A stretch of 64,000 nt of DNA from Sambucus nigra (taxonomy: Eukaryota > Streptophyta > Magnoliopsida > Dipsacales > Adoxaceae): assembly GCA_949130495.1 (NCBI GenBank), contig OX422207.1, positions 371,835,868 to 371,899,867 of the forward strand. The letters are read 5' to 3'. Each line of letters opens with the position of its first letter. Position 1 is the stretch's first letter. The position numbers were made by a program, and so were the translations under genes. Of the stretch, positions 1 to 10,105 are shown in pieces. The notes beneath the pieces are model-generated. The model worked only from the letters and a program-made list of their open reading frames with translations, made no database searches and had not been told where the DNA came from.

Positions 1-488
1 TTGTCACGCAACGTTAGAGTTTATAGCGACAATCCGAATTTAATCCGCGTGTGATCATTTTTCAGTTAAATGTTTTATCTCGCAACTTTGGGTTAAATTC
101 CTTCTTGCGTGATGTTTATGCTTAGTTGAAAATGCTCGATTAAATTGCTTTCGAACCGAAATTCTAATTAGTAGTTGTTTAGCCCGTGAATGCGTCTATG
201 CGATCCCGATCCTCTCTTTCCTTTTGTTTAGCGTTAACTTCTCTTTTTGTTTATTCACCATAACCACCCTATCACCTTTTCTTTTATTTATTTTACACTT
301 TTATTCCTGAAGTAATTAAAACAATTAAAGTCTAAAATTTAATCACTCCCTGTGGATTTCTTACGACACCCGACTTACCACTGTACTTTCTTGTCAAGTG
401 TAGTAGTAGCTTAGGTTTTCTTTGTATCGCGGCGGCGAAACACACGACGATTGTGCACTTACACGCACACACTTTCACCGCCCGATCA
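1..488 (+). repeat. 5' LTR of element A (partial, 3' end only)
   Basis: This matches 4679-5166 base for base apart from four transitions. It ends in ATCA, immediately before the primer-binding site. The first two thirds of this LTR (U3 with promoter) lie outside the window and must be read from the right-hand copy at 3716-5166. Confidence 0.92.
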
Positions 489-491
489 AAT

Positions 492-509
492 TGGCGCCGT
501 TGCCGGGGA
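492..509 (+). promoter_or_regulatory. Primer-binding site, tRNA-Asp type, of element A
   Basis: TGGCGCCGTTGCCGGGGA lies three bases after the LTR end. It is complementary to the 3' end of plant tRNA-Asp including CCA, the primer typical of Athila and related gypsy elements. The same sequence recurs in element B (36581) and, with three changes, in element C (60555). Confidence 0.9.
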
Positions 510-680
510 GTGTGTTTTAGATAGTAATTGTTTTATTATTTCGTAGTATTTTTCCATTTGTATTTTTATTCTTTGTTTTAACCTTTTTTGCAGGATAGCA
601 TACTTGAGCGCTAAGAAACTTTGATTCGCGGTTGCTCACTTTCTTGCTCGGATTCTCCATCTACAAACAACGAGGTAAAC

Positions 681-1588
681 ATGTCCTACTATTATAGTTA
701 TTACGGTTATTCTAATGATTCATACTTTGGGGATAGTTTTCAAGTTTTCCATTTTCAATATTTTCTTGAAAATGAAAGACTTGAAAACATTTATCGAAAT
801 GAAAATCGTTATTGGGAGCTTGAGTTGGATTCATTATTCGAATCCAATGGCGATTCTTATTTCATTACTTTCGAAGACGAATTTCAACCAAATGAGGAAT
901 CCGAGGATCTAGAGCCGAGGAAGCCTACTTTGGAAGAAACTTTTCTTCTTTACTCCCAAGGTTTGGAAAGCCTAAATGGTGCTGGAATGAGACTTGGTTC
1001 ACTTTGCGATGAGATGAATTCTTTTGCACAAAACAACGAGGAGATGGAAACTTGTGTTTCACCTCAATTTTTCAGAGAATTTCTCATCGAGTGTGAATCT
1101 TTCTCCTCCGAAATTCAATCTCCTTCTGACGATGAGTCGATTGAGATTGAATTTGTTTCATCACCATATACGTTTTCCGTCATTGAACCATTAGAATTAC
1201 CGGTTGATTCCTATGAGTCGGTAGAAACTTTTAAAACTTCTACACTTTTTTCGACGAGGACTCTTTATCGGACTTGTTTTCGATGGATCCTATCCCCGTG
1301 TGTGCACTATCTCCCATTCCACTTGAAAAACCTTTGGGAGATGAATCGACTTTTCTTGGATCTCTAGTGTACCTTTCCCCCTTGTTATCCAAATCCCCCA
1401 TCGTCCGCCCAAAATTTCAAATTGGCGATGGTTCACTTTTTTCACCACCCACATGCCTTCCGTTGTTCAAACGAAATTCATATCTTTCGGGAGGCATGTT
1501 CTCTTTGGAGGGTCCACCGTTGATCTTACAAAGTCAAATCCCTTTTTGGGTGGACCCTCAACTATTTAGACTTCTAGTGTATAGTTAG
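681..1588 (+). pseudogene. Unfamiliar element-encoded acidic protein, ORF of element A (one frameshift)
   Basis: I do not recognise this protein. The first good start is ATG 681, opening with a Tyr/Ser-rich stretch (MSYYYSYYGYSND). The middle is acidic (Glu/Asp-rich) without Cys/His knuckles, a DTG protease motif or polymerase motifs. It aligns along its length with element C at 61092-61745. Shared blocks include a segment near PTLEETFLL versus PTLEQTILD and a C-terminal block KPLG...S.SKSPI..PK..IGDGS. The reading frame shifts at the T6 run near 1247-1252. Upstream it is read in the frame of 681, and downstream the conserved C-terminus is in the frame that ends at 1588. Conservation of the C-terminal block between two diverged elements suggests it was once under selection. 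It could be a structural or RNA-binding helper of the element; this is inference. Confidence 0.6.
1452..1498 (+). other. Predicted RNA hairpin overlapping the ORF end in element A
   Basis: CATGCCTTCC (1452-1461) pairs with GGGAGGCATG (1489-1498) through ten base pairs including one T-G wobble, around a 27-nt loop. The homologous position in element C (61727-61770) also forms a stem, with compensatory changes at two pairs. It lies just after the conserved IGDGS codons. Confidence 0.6.
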
Positions 1589-1821
1589 TGTGAAGCCTAA
1601 ATAGTAGGTTGTAAATAGTTAGCTTTTTAATTTTCTTTCTTTCCTTTTTTTTTCTTTCCTTTTAATTTAGTCTAGTGTAATTAGTTAACTTTTTGTTATT
1701 TGTTTTTGCTATGCTCGGTACTAACTTGTTTTGTAGATTCCTTTGGACTCGCGCTTATGGAGATCGCTCCAATTTTGGGTAATATCGTTCTTTTCCTCTC
1801 TTTGTGTTGTGTTCTTAATGC

Positions 1822-1855
1822 GCATTGAGGACAATGCAACATTTAAGTTAGGGGG
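1822..1855 (+). promoter_or_regulatory. GGA-loop hairpin plus internal polypurine-tract copy (element A)
   Basis: GCATTG (1822-1827), loop AGGA and CAATGC (1832-1837) form a 6-bp hairpin. Seven bases later comes AAGTTAGGGGG (1845-1855), identical to the terminal tract at 3703-3713. It lies about 1.86 kb upstream of the 3' LTR, so it could act as a second plus-strand primer site. The position is observed; the role is inferred. Confidence 0.65.
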
Positions 1856-2660
1856 TGTAGGATATTCTATCCATTTCATGTGTAGTCCATGGATTTGCTT
1901 ACTTGTTAGTTACTAAGTATCCCTTTTTGTGAAAAATTTGAAAATTTTCAAAAATATTTTCTTTCTTTTTTCTCCTTTGTTGGGCATTTTGCCTTGTTTC
2001 CGATGATAAATTTTAATAATTGCCTGATCCAATAGACAACTCAATGATGCATGTTCTCGATTTTAGAAGTTATTAGACTTTAGTCCTTAAATCATTGATA
2101 TTGTGAATAACTTCATGAATTAAACTTTATCCCATGAGCATATGCACTTTCCTTGTTATATTGATTTGGTTTAAGATTTTTATAACTCGGTAATCTTTTG
2201 TTGCATTGTATATACTTACACCGAGTAAGCTTTGTACCTTTCGTCGTTTGTGAGTGTTATACACTATTCTTTCCTCATTGAAAACGTTGAATTCGTTGGT
2301 AATCTCACTATTCTTTCATTTGACCGTTGATTAATTGAGTTCATACTTGAAATGTGTTACTTGATCATGATTTTCATATATTGTTTTGACTTGAGAATTG
2401 TGTAAACTTTGTGAAATGATCATAGGCATTCTTTGTTATATCACCCATATTAGCCTTGACCTCACCCTTATATGTTTACCCTCGTTAACCCCTTTGAGCC
2501 TAAATATAGCCTTTCTTTTCATAACCCAATTCCCATAACCAACTCCAAATTGGAGTTTTAGCCCATACATACACTTTCCATACCTTTGTTTGGAATGTTA
2601 CTTGGGATTGAATGTTGTTGTTATGATGTCGGTTGCAATTTAGGCATATGAGAGTTTGAT

Positions 2661-2768
2661 AAGTAAAGAAAAGAAAGTAGTGAAAAGTGAAGAAAAAGAG
2701 AAAGCAAAAAGAAAAAGAAAACAAAAGAAAACATGAGAAAAATAAGAAAAGAAAAAGAAAGAGAAAGT
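2661..2768 (+). repeat. A/G-rich tract in element A
   Basis: About 108 bases are almost entirely A and G, dominated by AAAGAAAAGA-like words. A similar A/G-rich tract occupies the same relative place in element B (40787-40870). Confidence 0.8.
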
Positions 2769-3499
2769 TGTAAATATTGTTTGTAGTGTTTCAATAAGCT
2801 TTGATTACTCTCCCCGATGATATATCTAATGCCGTTTTGGAACTTGTTTTTCCAATTTTTTTATTGCACGCATTCTCCCATTATCCTGAGTTTTCATCCC
2901 GAACACTTTGAATCCGTACATACATTCCTTCATTTCGTACCCTAGCCTATCCTACATTACAACCCTATTACAAGTCCTATGTGATCTTAGGGTGCATTTA
3001 ATTTAAAAGTCGTAATAGTTGTGATAATCTGTGAAAATGCATTTCGCCTCTTTTAATGTGCGGTGTCCTTTCATTGAGATTACAGTTTTTCAGTTATATA
3101 TAGCGTTCTTCTTTTGTGACATGTGTGTGGCCTAGTTTCCATTTACATTTACTCCTTATGCCCGCATGTCCCGTGTGTTACCTCCCTGTTTCAAGTGAAT
3201 TCAATTGATGAGTGTGATTCCCGTGAGGATTGAATTTTTGCATGCTTTGATATTTAGTATCCGAGTTATTTAAGTTTTTTGCCAAATCATACTTTGCATA
3301 TGCTCACTCCCCTCCCACATGTTGGAGTTTCAATTCATTGAGGTGCATTCGATAATGTTAATGATTTGGACTTTTGTGTGAATTCTTTCACTTTGCTAAT
3401 AATGCGTATGAAATCCTTTTCGCCATTATTGGGCTTGTCGCATGTTTGATTGGGCATATTTTGAGGAAACTTTATGATGTTTGTGGGTATCATCCCTGA

Positions 3500-3574
3500 A
3501 AACCCTCACGAGACGACACTCGTCCACTAGGGTAACCTAGGGGTTTAACGGCTTATTGCATATGCTAAATGCAA
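3500..3574 (+). other. Predicted three-way-junction RNA plus hairpin (element A)
   Basis: AAACCC (3500-3505) can pair with GGGTTT (3541-3546). Inside are two hairpins: ACGAG (3508-3512) with CTCGT (3519-3523), and CTAGG (3527-3531), loop GTAA, CCTAG (3536-3540). The GTAA loop fits the GNRA tetraloop pattern. Ten bases further on, TTGCAT (3556-3561) pairs with ATGCAA (3569-3574). The same structure occurs in element B at 41428-41503, and the differences fall in loops and linkers. Confidence 0.7.
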
Positions 3575-3678
3575 TCGAATCGCCCGCGAAAGTGGCCTTA
3601 TCTTTTTATTGCTTTTATACCATACTTTTGTACTCTCTCCTGTGTTGGTTTACTTATTCTTCTTGTTGCATCCTATTT

Positions 3679-3713
3679 CATTGCTAGGGACTAGCAATGT
3701 GTAAGTTAGGGGG
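3679..3713 (+). promoter_or_regulatory. GGA-loop hairpin and terminal polypurine tract (element A)
   Basis: CATTGCTAG (3679-3687), loop GGA and CTAGCAATG (3691-3699) form a perfect 9-bp stem. AAGTTAGGGGG follows at 3703-3713, and the LTR starts within three bases. The tract is the expected primer for plus-strand DNA synthesis. Confidence 0.85.
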
Positions 3714-4120
3714 TGTGATACAACGCAAATATTGCGTATTTCACCCGTTAACCTACGCGTTATTAGCCCCCTCGGGTATCTTAATCCCTATATTTATGCT
3801 CCTTAACCAGAAAACCTCGGATTTCGATGTTAACATGTTTTGCAGGGGTTAATTGAGCTTTTGTAGGTATTTGGATGCTTAGTATGAAGTTCGGACGCGT
3901 TCCGCTCGATTCCCGTACACAATCGCACGTTCAAGGGCATTTTAGTCATTTTAAAGATTGGGCACCTGGCCCAACATCTTCATGGAAGTTGTAGCCCTCC
4001 TCGCAAGCTTCACGTGGCCGCAAACAGTGCGCGATTCCGATTCATAACGAAGAAGTTACGGCGATTTTAGCGGAGGAGAAATGCAAGCCAAAACAGGGGA
4101 AAATGCAGTCTGCCCCTGCT

Positions 4121-4200
4121 TGATCGATCGATCGACCAAAGGGTAGATCGATCGACCCTTCCCATTTTTGCCCCGTCTTATATGGTAGATCGATCGACCC
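4121..4200 (+). repeat. Palindrome cluster, GATCGATCGA type (element A LTR)
   Basis: Three copies of a GATCGATCGA core occur at about 4122-4135, 4146-4155 and 4188-4197. Two of them sit in the same context, GGTAGATCGATCGACCC. The cluster ends 66 bp upstream of the TATA box, an enhancer-like position. Binding by a protein is inference. Confidence 0.85.
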
Positions 4201-4265
4201 CCTGTTTTTCAGCAGATATTTTGCATTTCTTTTCTCTTTTCTTTTCTAAATCAATTCCCACTTGG

Positions 4266-4272
4266 TATATAA
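4266..4272 (+). promoter_or_regulatory. TATA box of element A LTR
   Basis: TATATAA follows the palindrome cluster and lies 551 bp into the LTR, a reasonable place for the U3/R boundary of a 1.45-kb plant LTR. Confidence 0.6.
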
Positions 4273-5166
4273 GCCAATTTTGTTGTAATAAACAGAGGAA
4301 AACGTTTTTAGCTTAGTTTTTAGTTAGGGTTTGGGGTTTTGATTGGTTTTTCTTCTTCCCCTCTTGGATTGACACACTAATTGGTTGTAAGATTAACTAT
4401 TCATCTTCCCTCTCCATTAATCTAGTTGTATTTCATTCTTTCCTTGCTTTCTAGATAGTTTCCATGCTTTCATAATTAGATTTATTGCTTTATTTCTTTC
4501 TTTTATAGTTTAATTAGTGTAAATTAGTTTAATTCATGCATAGACCTTAGATAAATAGGGTCGGGATTGCTTTTCCGCCATTTTCGGGCCCCGAGCTCCG
4601 AAAACTAGGTTTTGTGTAAAACTGCGTTTAATTGAAACCGCGCGTATCAAAGTTGGATTGCTAAGCGTTTATCTTTCTTTGTCACGCAACGTTAGAGTTT
4701 ATAGCGACAATCCGAATTTAATCCGCGTGTGATCATTTTTCAGTTAAATGTTTTATCTCGCAACTTTGGGTTAAATTCCTTCTTGCGTGATGTTTATGCT
4801 TAGTTGAAAATGCTCGATTAAATTGCTTTCGAACCGAAATTCTAATTAGTAGTTGTTTAGCCCGTGAATGCGTCTATGCGATCCCGATCCTCTCTTTCCT
4901 TTTGTTTAGCGTTAACTTCTCTTTTTGTTTATTCACCATAACCACCCTATCACCTTTTCTTTTATTTATTTTACACTTTTATTCCTGAAGTAATTAAAAC
5001 AATTAAAGTCTAAAATTTAATCACTCCCTGTGGATTTCTTACGACACCCGACTTACCGCTGTACTTTCTTGTCAAGTGTAGTAGTAGCTTAGGTTTTCTT
5101 TGTATCGCGACGGTGAAACACACGACGATTGTGCACTTACACGCGCACACTTTCACCGCCCGATCA

Positions 5167-5740
5167 AGGAGTTCACCCGATTGGCAAGTTTTGTATCGGA
5201 TGAGGTGACTCCAGAAGAGAGGAGAATCTCCAAGTTTGTGGGAGGTTTACATTGGCGGATAAAACAACATTTGTTGGGAAATCCGGCTTTACAAACCTTT
5301 GGGGATGTGATGAATGCGGCATTAATTCATTGCCAAGAGCATAGATTATTTGTGCAAAATAGCAAGAAGGCTACCGCGTTGGGACAACTGGGAAAACCTG
5401 GAGGAAATGGGATTGGAGGAGGAGCATCTCCTTCATCCCAATCTTCGGGGAGTAAGCAAAGAGAGAGGGACCCCCAGCAAGGGGATTTGTATAAACGCCA
5501 ACGCTTTGGTGGATTTAATGCGGGTGGTAACAACAATAGGCAGGGTTAAGGTGGACCGCCACAGCAACAAGTAGGTAGAGGTGGGAATGGAGGTAGAGGC
5601 CAGCAGGGCCGAGGTTTTGGGCAGTTTCGAAATAATCAGGGGTAGAACTAAGAGAACGTGACGAATAAATGTTTTCAGTGCGGAGAGCTGGGACATTATA
5701 AGAGGTCGTGTCCTCAGTTGATTGGAGGACATCTTCCTAG
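5167..5740 (+). pseudogene. Chromovirus gag (C-terminal part) with zinc knuckle
   Basis: This is the capsid-forming protein of the element, broken on its 5' side by element A. The first part contains the retrotransposon gag pattern (EFTRLA, KFVGGL, FGDVMNAAL). A Gly/Gln-rich linker follows, interrupted by a stop near 5547 and two more near 5643. The nucleocapsid knuckle CFQCGELGHYKRSC (about 5670-5711) matches CX2CX4HX4C and would bind RNA. Reading continues directly into the protease. Confidence 0.8.
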
Positions 5741-6376
5741 GGCTCCACAGGATCCAAATGTTCAGTTTTCGCCAAAGGTGCCAAATCCGATTGTTCCTCC
5801 ACAGCAGGGACAACTACAGTATGGACGGGTTTATCACATTCAAGAGGCTATGCTTCCTCCGGACCCTCCATCACCGCCAGCAATTGAGGGTAAGTTTCTC
5901 ATCCAAGGGAATATGGGTCGGGTATTATTTGATACGGGTGCAACACACTCTTTCATTTCTAGGAGTTTTGATCATACCACAAAGTTGATAAAATCTGCTG
6001 AGAGTACCTGCACTAGCGTTGAATCTTCTATAGGTGATGGTTCATTGATTTTCTTTGTTTGTAAAAACATAGGAATTAATCTTCGTAATTTGTGTTTTGA
6101 GGCCGATTTTCTCATCCTTGACATGGTCGGGTATGACGTGATTTTGGGAATGGATTGGTTAATGAAATATCACGCGATAGTAAATTATTACGGGAAGAGT
6201 ATAGTCTTCGCCGTCCCGGGACAAGAAATGTTCTTGGTAGTTATGCCTAGTTTGGAAGGAGGTACGAGTACCTATTTATATTGTATTGCGGAGGAGACTT
6301 CTAGGGATGTAGTTGTTCCCCTGGATTCTATTCCGATTGTTACAGATTTTGAAGATGTTTTTCGGGAAATACCGGG
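5741..6376 (+). pseudogene. Chromovirus aspartic protease
   Basis: This follows the zinc knuckle in the same frame. The catalytic motif DTGATHSFIS is intact near 5930-5959, preceded by GKFLIQGNMGRVLF. The flap and C-terminal half (DMVGYDVILGMDWL) are also recognisable. The enzyme would cleave the gag-pol polyprotein. A one-base loss near 6377 shifts the frame before the reverse transcriptase. Confidence 0.85.
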
Positions 6377-7684
6377 ATACCTCCGAGCCGGGAGATTGAG
6401 TTTGTGATTGATTTAGCGCCGGGAACTCGATCGATTGCGAGAGCTCCATATAGCATGGCTCCTGTGGAAATGAGGGAGTTAAGGGATCAAATCCAGTATT
6501 TGTTGGAACAGGGATTTATTAGGCGTAGTACGTCGCCCTGGGGTGCTCCGATATTGTTTGTAAAGAAAAGAGACAGTTCTCTCCGGTTATGTGTGGACTA
6601 TAGAGAGTTGAATAAAGTCACCATCCTGAATAAATACCCTTTGCCTCGTATTGATGATTTGTTTGACCAACTTAGGGGAGCATCGTACTTCTCTAAGATT
6701 GATTTGAGGATGGGGTATCATCAATTGAGGATACGGGAGCAGGATGTATCCAAGACTGCATTCCTGATAAGATATGGATCCTATGAATTCTTGGTTATGC
6801 CCTTTGGACTAACCAATGCCCCCGCGGTATTTATGGATCTCATAAATAGGGTATTTCGGGACTTCTTGGACCATTTTTTTATTGTATTCATCGATGACAT
6901 CTTAGTCTATTCTCAAATGGAGTCTGATCATGTTATTCATTTAAGGTTGGTCCTACAAAGATTGAAGGATCACCAATTGTATGCAAAGTTCAAGAAGTGT
7001 GGCTTTTGGTTGAAGGAAGCTCGATTTTTGGGCCATGTTGTGTCATCCCAGGGTATATCGGTGGATCCGAGCTAGGTGGTTGCGGTGAGGGAGTGGGGTC
7101 AGCCCACGACACCTACCGAGATTCGTAGTTTTCTGGGTTTGGAAGGTTATTATCGTCGGTTTATCAAGAGTTTCTCTAAAATCGCTATCCCTTTGATACA
7201 TTTGACCCAGAAAGGGGTGAGATTTTTTTGGGATAACTCTTGTCAGGCTGCTTTTGACGAGCTCAAATATAGGTTAACTTCGGCTCCAGTCCTTGCATTG
7301 CCAAAACCGGAATTGGAATATCTAGTCTTCACCGATGCATCTCTTCAAGGATTAGGAGGTGTTATTCAACAAGAGAGACGGGCTATTGCTTATGCTTCCC
7401 GCAAGCTAAAGCCTCATGAAAGGAACTATCTGGTGCATGACTTAGAACTTGTCGCGGTTGTCTTTGCCTTGAAGATTTGGAGGCATTATCTCTTAGGGGA
7501 GAAATTCAATCTTTTCACGGACCATAAATCGCTGCAATATTTATTTTCACAAAGAGATTTGAATATGTTTCAGTGCCGATGGCTGGATTTTGTGAAAGAT
7601 TATCAATTTAATATCCATTAGCATCAGGGCAAGGAAAACGTTGTGGCAGATGCCTTGAGTAGAAGGCTCGAGGGAGAGTTAGCT
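6377..7684 (+). pseudogene. Chromovirus reverse transcriptase and RNase H
   Basis: The reverse transcriptase carries [34 protein letters not shown] and the catalytic FIDD box (near 6886-6900) in the order expected of Ty3/gypsy. RNase H follows with FTDAS and AYASRKLKPHERNY, then the DHKSLQYLF segment. Stops at 7073-7075 and 7619-7621 interrupt it; both are TAG at positions where the family has a sense codon. The conserved tail NVVADALSRR follows the second stop. The protein would copy the element RNA into DNA. Confidence 0.9.
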
Positions 7685-7689
7685 GATGT

Positions 7690-9240
7690 ATAAAAAGCTA
7701 AGTGGAAAGAGCTCAGTCAGGAGGATGCGGGGGTGAGAGCATTCATGTCAGTGATGATCTTTACTCCTACCATTGTGGCAAGGCTTATAGAAGACCAAGG
7801 AAGGGATAAGGGCTGTCAGGACCATATACACCGATTACTGTCCGAGGGAGCGGAATCCTACTCGATAAGTTCAGAGGGTGGATTACGCTTCCATGGAAGA
7901 CTTATTGTTCCGAAGGAGGGGGATTTGAGATGGGCGATGATGGAAGAATCTCACGGGTCAAAATTTATGGTACATCCTGGTGGGGATAAGATGTATCAAG
8001 GCATGCGCCGCCAGTATTGGTGGCCAGGCATGAAGCGGGATATTTCTGAGTTTGTATCCCAATGCACTACTTGTCAATTGGTCAAGATCGATCATCAGCG
8101 ACCGACAGGTTTATTACAACCGTTAGAGATTCCAGTGTGGAAATGGGAGAGCATATCGATGGATTTTATTACGGACTTGCCAAGGTCACAGAGTGGTTGT
8201 GATTCTATTTGGGTGATTGTCGACCGCTTAACTAAGTCGGCACACTTCCTACCCGTGCGTACTGATTATGACACTACTCGCTATGCCCGATTGTTCATCG
8301 ATAAGGTTGTTAGACTTCATGGGGTACCTTTAAATATAGTTTCTGACCCAGACAAGATCTTTGTTTCCCACTTTTGCGAAGTTTCCAAGAGGCGATGGGG
8401 ACCGAATTGAAGTTAAGCACTTCTTATCATCCTCAAACGTATGGTCAGACTGAAAGAGTAAACCAAATATTGGAGGATATGCTCTGTATGTATATGCTTG
8501 ATTTCAAGGGTGGTTGGGAACAATACCTCCCATTGGTTGAGTTCTCTTATAACAACTCATACCAATTTACTATTGGAATGGCACCCTATGAAGCTCTTTA
8601 TGGCCGGCCATGTAGGTCGCCCGCTTGTTGGTTGGAAGTGGGTGATAGTAAATTCCTTGGACCTGAAATGATCCAAGATACTTCTTCCAAAATTGAACTC
8701 ATTCGGAATCGCATTCGGATAGCACAAAATCGTCAAAATAGATATGCCAATGCAGGTAGAAGACACATGGAGTTGGAGATTGGGGATCAAGTCTTGGTGC
8801 GAGTGTCACCAATGAAGGGCATTAAGCGTTTCGGGAAGAAAGGAAAGCTTGCATCGCGTTTTGTTGGACATTTTCCAGTTATTGCGAAAGTCGGCCCACT
8901 GGCGTATCAACTTGCCTTACCGGAACCTTTGCAACAAATTCACGATGTATTCCATATTTCCTCTTTGAAGAAGTATAAGAGATGTGAAGGTGCCCTTTAG
9001 CATATCCCTTTCGAGGATATTGACTTGCAACCCGACATTTCATATAAAGAACAACTGGTTGCTATCTTAGAGCATGGGGAGCGTAAGTTGAGGTCTCGTG
9101 TGGTGCCCTTGGTGAGAGTCCAATGGAGTCATCACAATGCTAAAGAATCGACGTGGGAACGTGAGGACGACATGCAGGAAAAGTATCAGCATCTCTTCTT
9201 ACAAGGTACGCTTGAATTTTGGGGGGAAAATTCCCTCATA
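7690..9240 (+). pseudogene. Chromovirus integrase with chromodomain
   Basis: The N-terminal zinc-binding region (HPGGDKMY to CTTCQLVK) is followed by the catalytic core, with Asp in MDFITDLP, Asp in IVSDPDK and Glu in GQTERVNQ. A frameshift near 8380 splits the core between the second Asp and the Glu. The C-terminal part (DVFHISSLKKY) is closed by a stop at 8998. A chromodomain-like segment follows (about 9025-9215), with an aromatic/charged pattern ending in STWEREDDMQEKYQHLF. The chromodomain is thought to steer insertion to marked chromatin. Confidence 0.88.
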
Positions 9241-9252
9241 ATGAGGGGAGTA
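9241..9252 (+). promoter_or_regulatory. Polypurine tract of the chromovirus
   Basis: ATGAGGGGAGTA directly precedes the LTR start TGTAATAACCCG. Confidence 0.75.
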
Positions 9253-10105
9253 TGTAATAACCCGCTCTTATGAGAACATATTTTATATTTACTTACTATG
9301 TGAAATCATTATATATAAAATGTTGAAATATGGAGTAAGTATTAATTTAATGAAGAAAAGTTAATATTTACTAACTTGTTGTATATTTACTGTATGTGTA
9401 TGTAAATATCCTCATGCTGAGTTTTATAGTGTCATAAGATTTACAATGACATTGTGGTTTAAAATGGAACCGGAACTTAAAATAAATTATAAAATATCCA
9501 AATGATAATTTGGAGGCCGTAGTTGGTTCCAAAACGTGTGAGACAGTCAAAATGGGTGCCATATTATATTTTAAGATTTTGGGCACTTTTGATTTATTAT
9601 ACCTTAAATGTGTAGTTGCGTATTATTTTATTGCGGTATTGATCCTTTAAGTTAGAATTTTATATCTATGCCACGATTTAGCCTTGTTAAGTCTTCTATT
9701 TTCCCCTAATTGTATTCCTAAACCTAGAGAGAAAGAAAGAGGAAGAGAAATAGTAGAGAAAGGAGAGAGAGATTGAAGATTGGAGATTAATCTTGCATTC
9801 ATCTTCCTCAAATATGAATTTGCAAGCTTGAGGCAAGTTTTATACTTGCTATATTGTGGTTTAAGATTAATGATTAGTTGTGATAATTGTGTATTAATCA
9901 TGGTTTAACTATTTTTGGGGTTTTGTGGATTTATGGGTTTTGAATCATTAAAGAATGATTTGGATGATTATTGATGTTTATGGTAGTAGTTAGTGGTATT
10001 TATGATGTATTGGTGACAATAAATGAGTTTGGCTTGAATGGATTTGAGTTGGGGATAAATTTGGAGTCCAAGACTCCATAGCCAAACTTGGAAAAGTCGC
10101 AGGGG

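Larger units (their letters stand above)
1589..3499 (+). other. Non-coding 3' region of element A
   Basis: No credible ORF is present. It contains an internal copy of the polypurine tract with a hairpin (1822-1855) and a long A/G tract (2661-2768). The rest is AT-rich, in the style of the region downstream of pol in Athila elements. The minus-strand ORF at 2500-2724 is only a shadow of the A/G tract. Confidence 0.7.
1..5166 (+). mobile_element. Element A: young non-autonomous Athila-type LTR element (5' end outside window)
   Basis: Bases 1-488 and 4679-5166 are direct repeats without gaps, differing at only four sites (380, 432, 436 and 467 against +4678), all transitions. They are the 3' parts of two LTRs. 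The internal region of about 3.2 kb begins with a tRNA-Asp primer site and ends with a polypurine tract, but encodes no gag, reverse transcriptase or integrase, only one unfamiliar ORF (681-1588). It is therefore a LARD-type element that depends on proteins supplied in trans. It interrupts the gag of the Tekay-like element; the right flank is aggag, and the matching left copy of the target duplication would lie upstream of the window. The high LTR identity implies a recent insertion. Confidence 0.9.
3716..5166 (+). repeat. 3' LTR of element A
   Basis: The LTR starts TGAT just after the polypurine tract and ends ATCA, giving a 4-bp terminal inverted repeat. It is about 1.45 kb long. A start at TG 3714 is also possible, because the left copy of this end lies outside the window. 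It contains a palindrome cluster, a TATA box and a U5 segment (5026-5059) shared with element B. It is related along its length to the element C LTR (59115-60551). Confidence 0.9.

Noticed and set aside
2500..2724. Minus-strand ORF rich in Phe and Ser
   Set aside because: It is the complement of the A/G tract in element A and has no motif.
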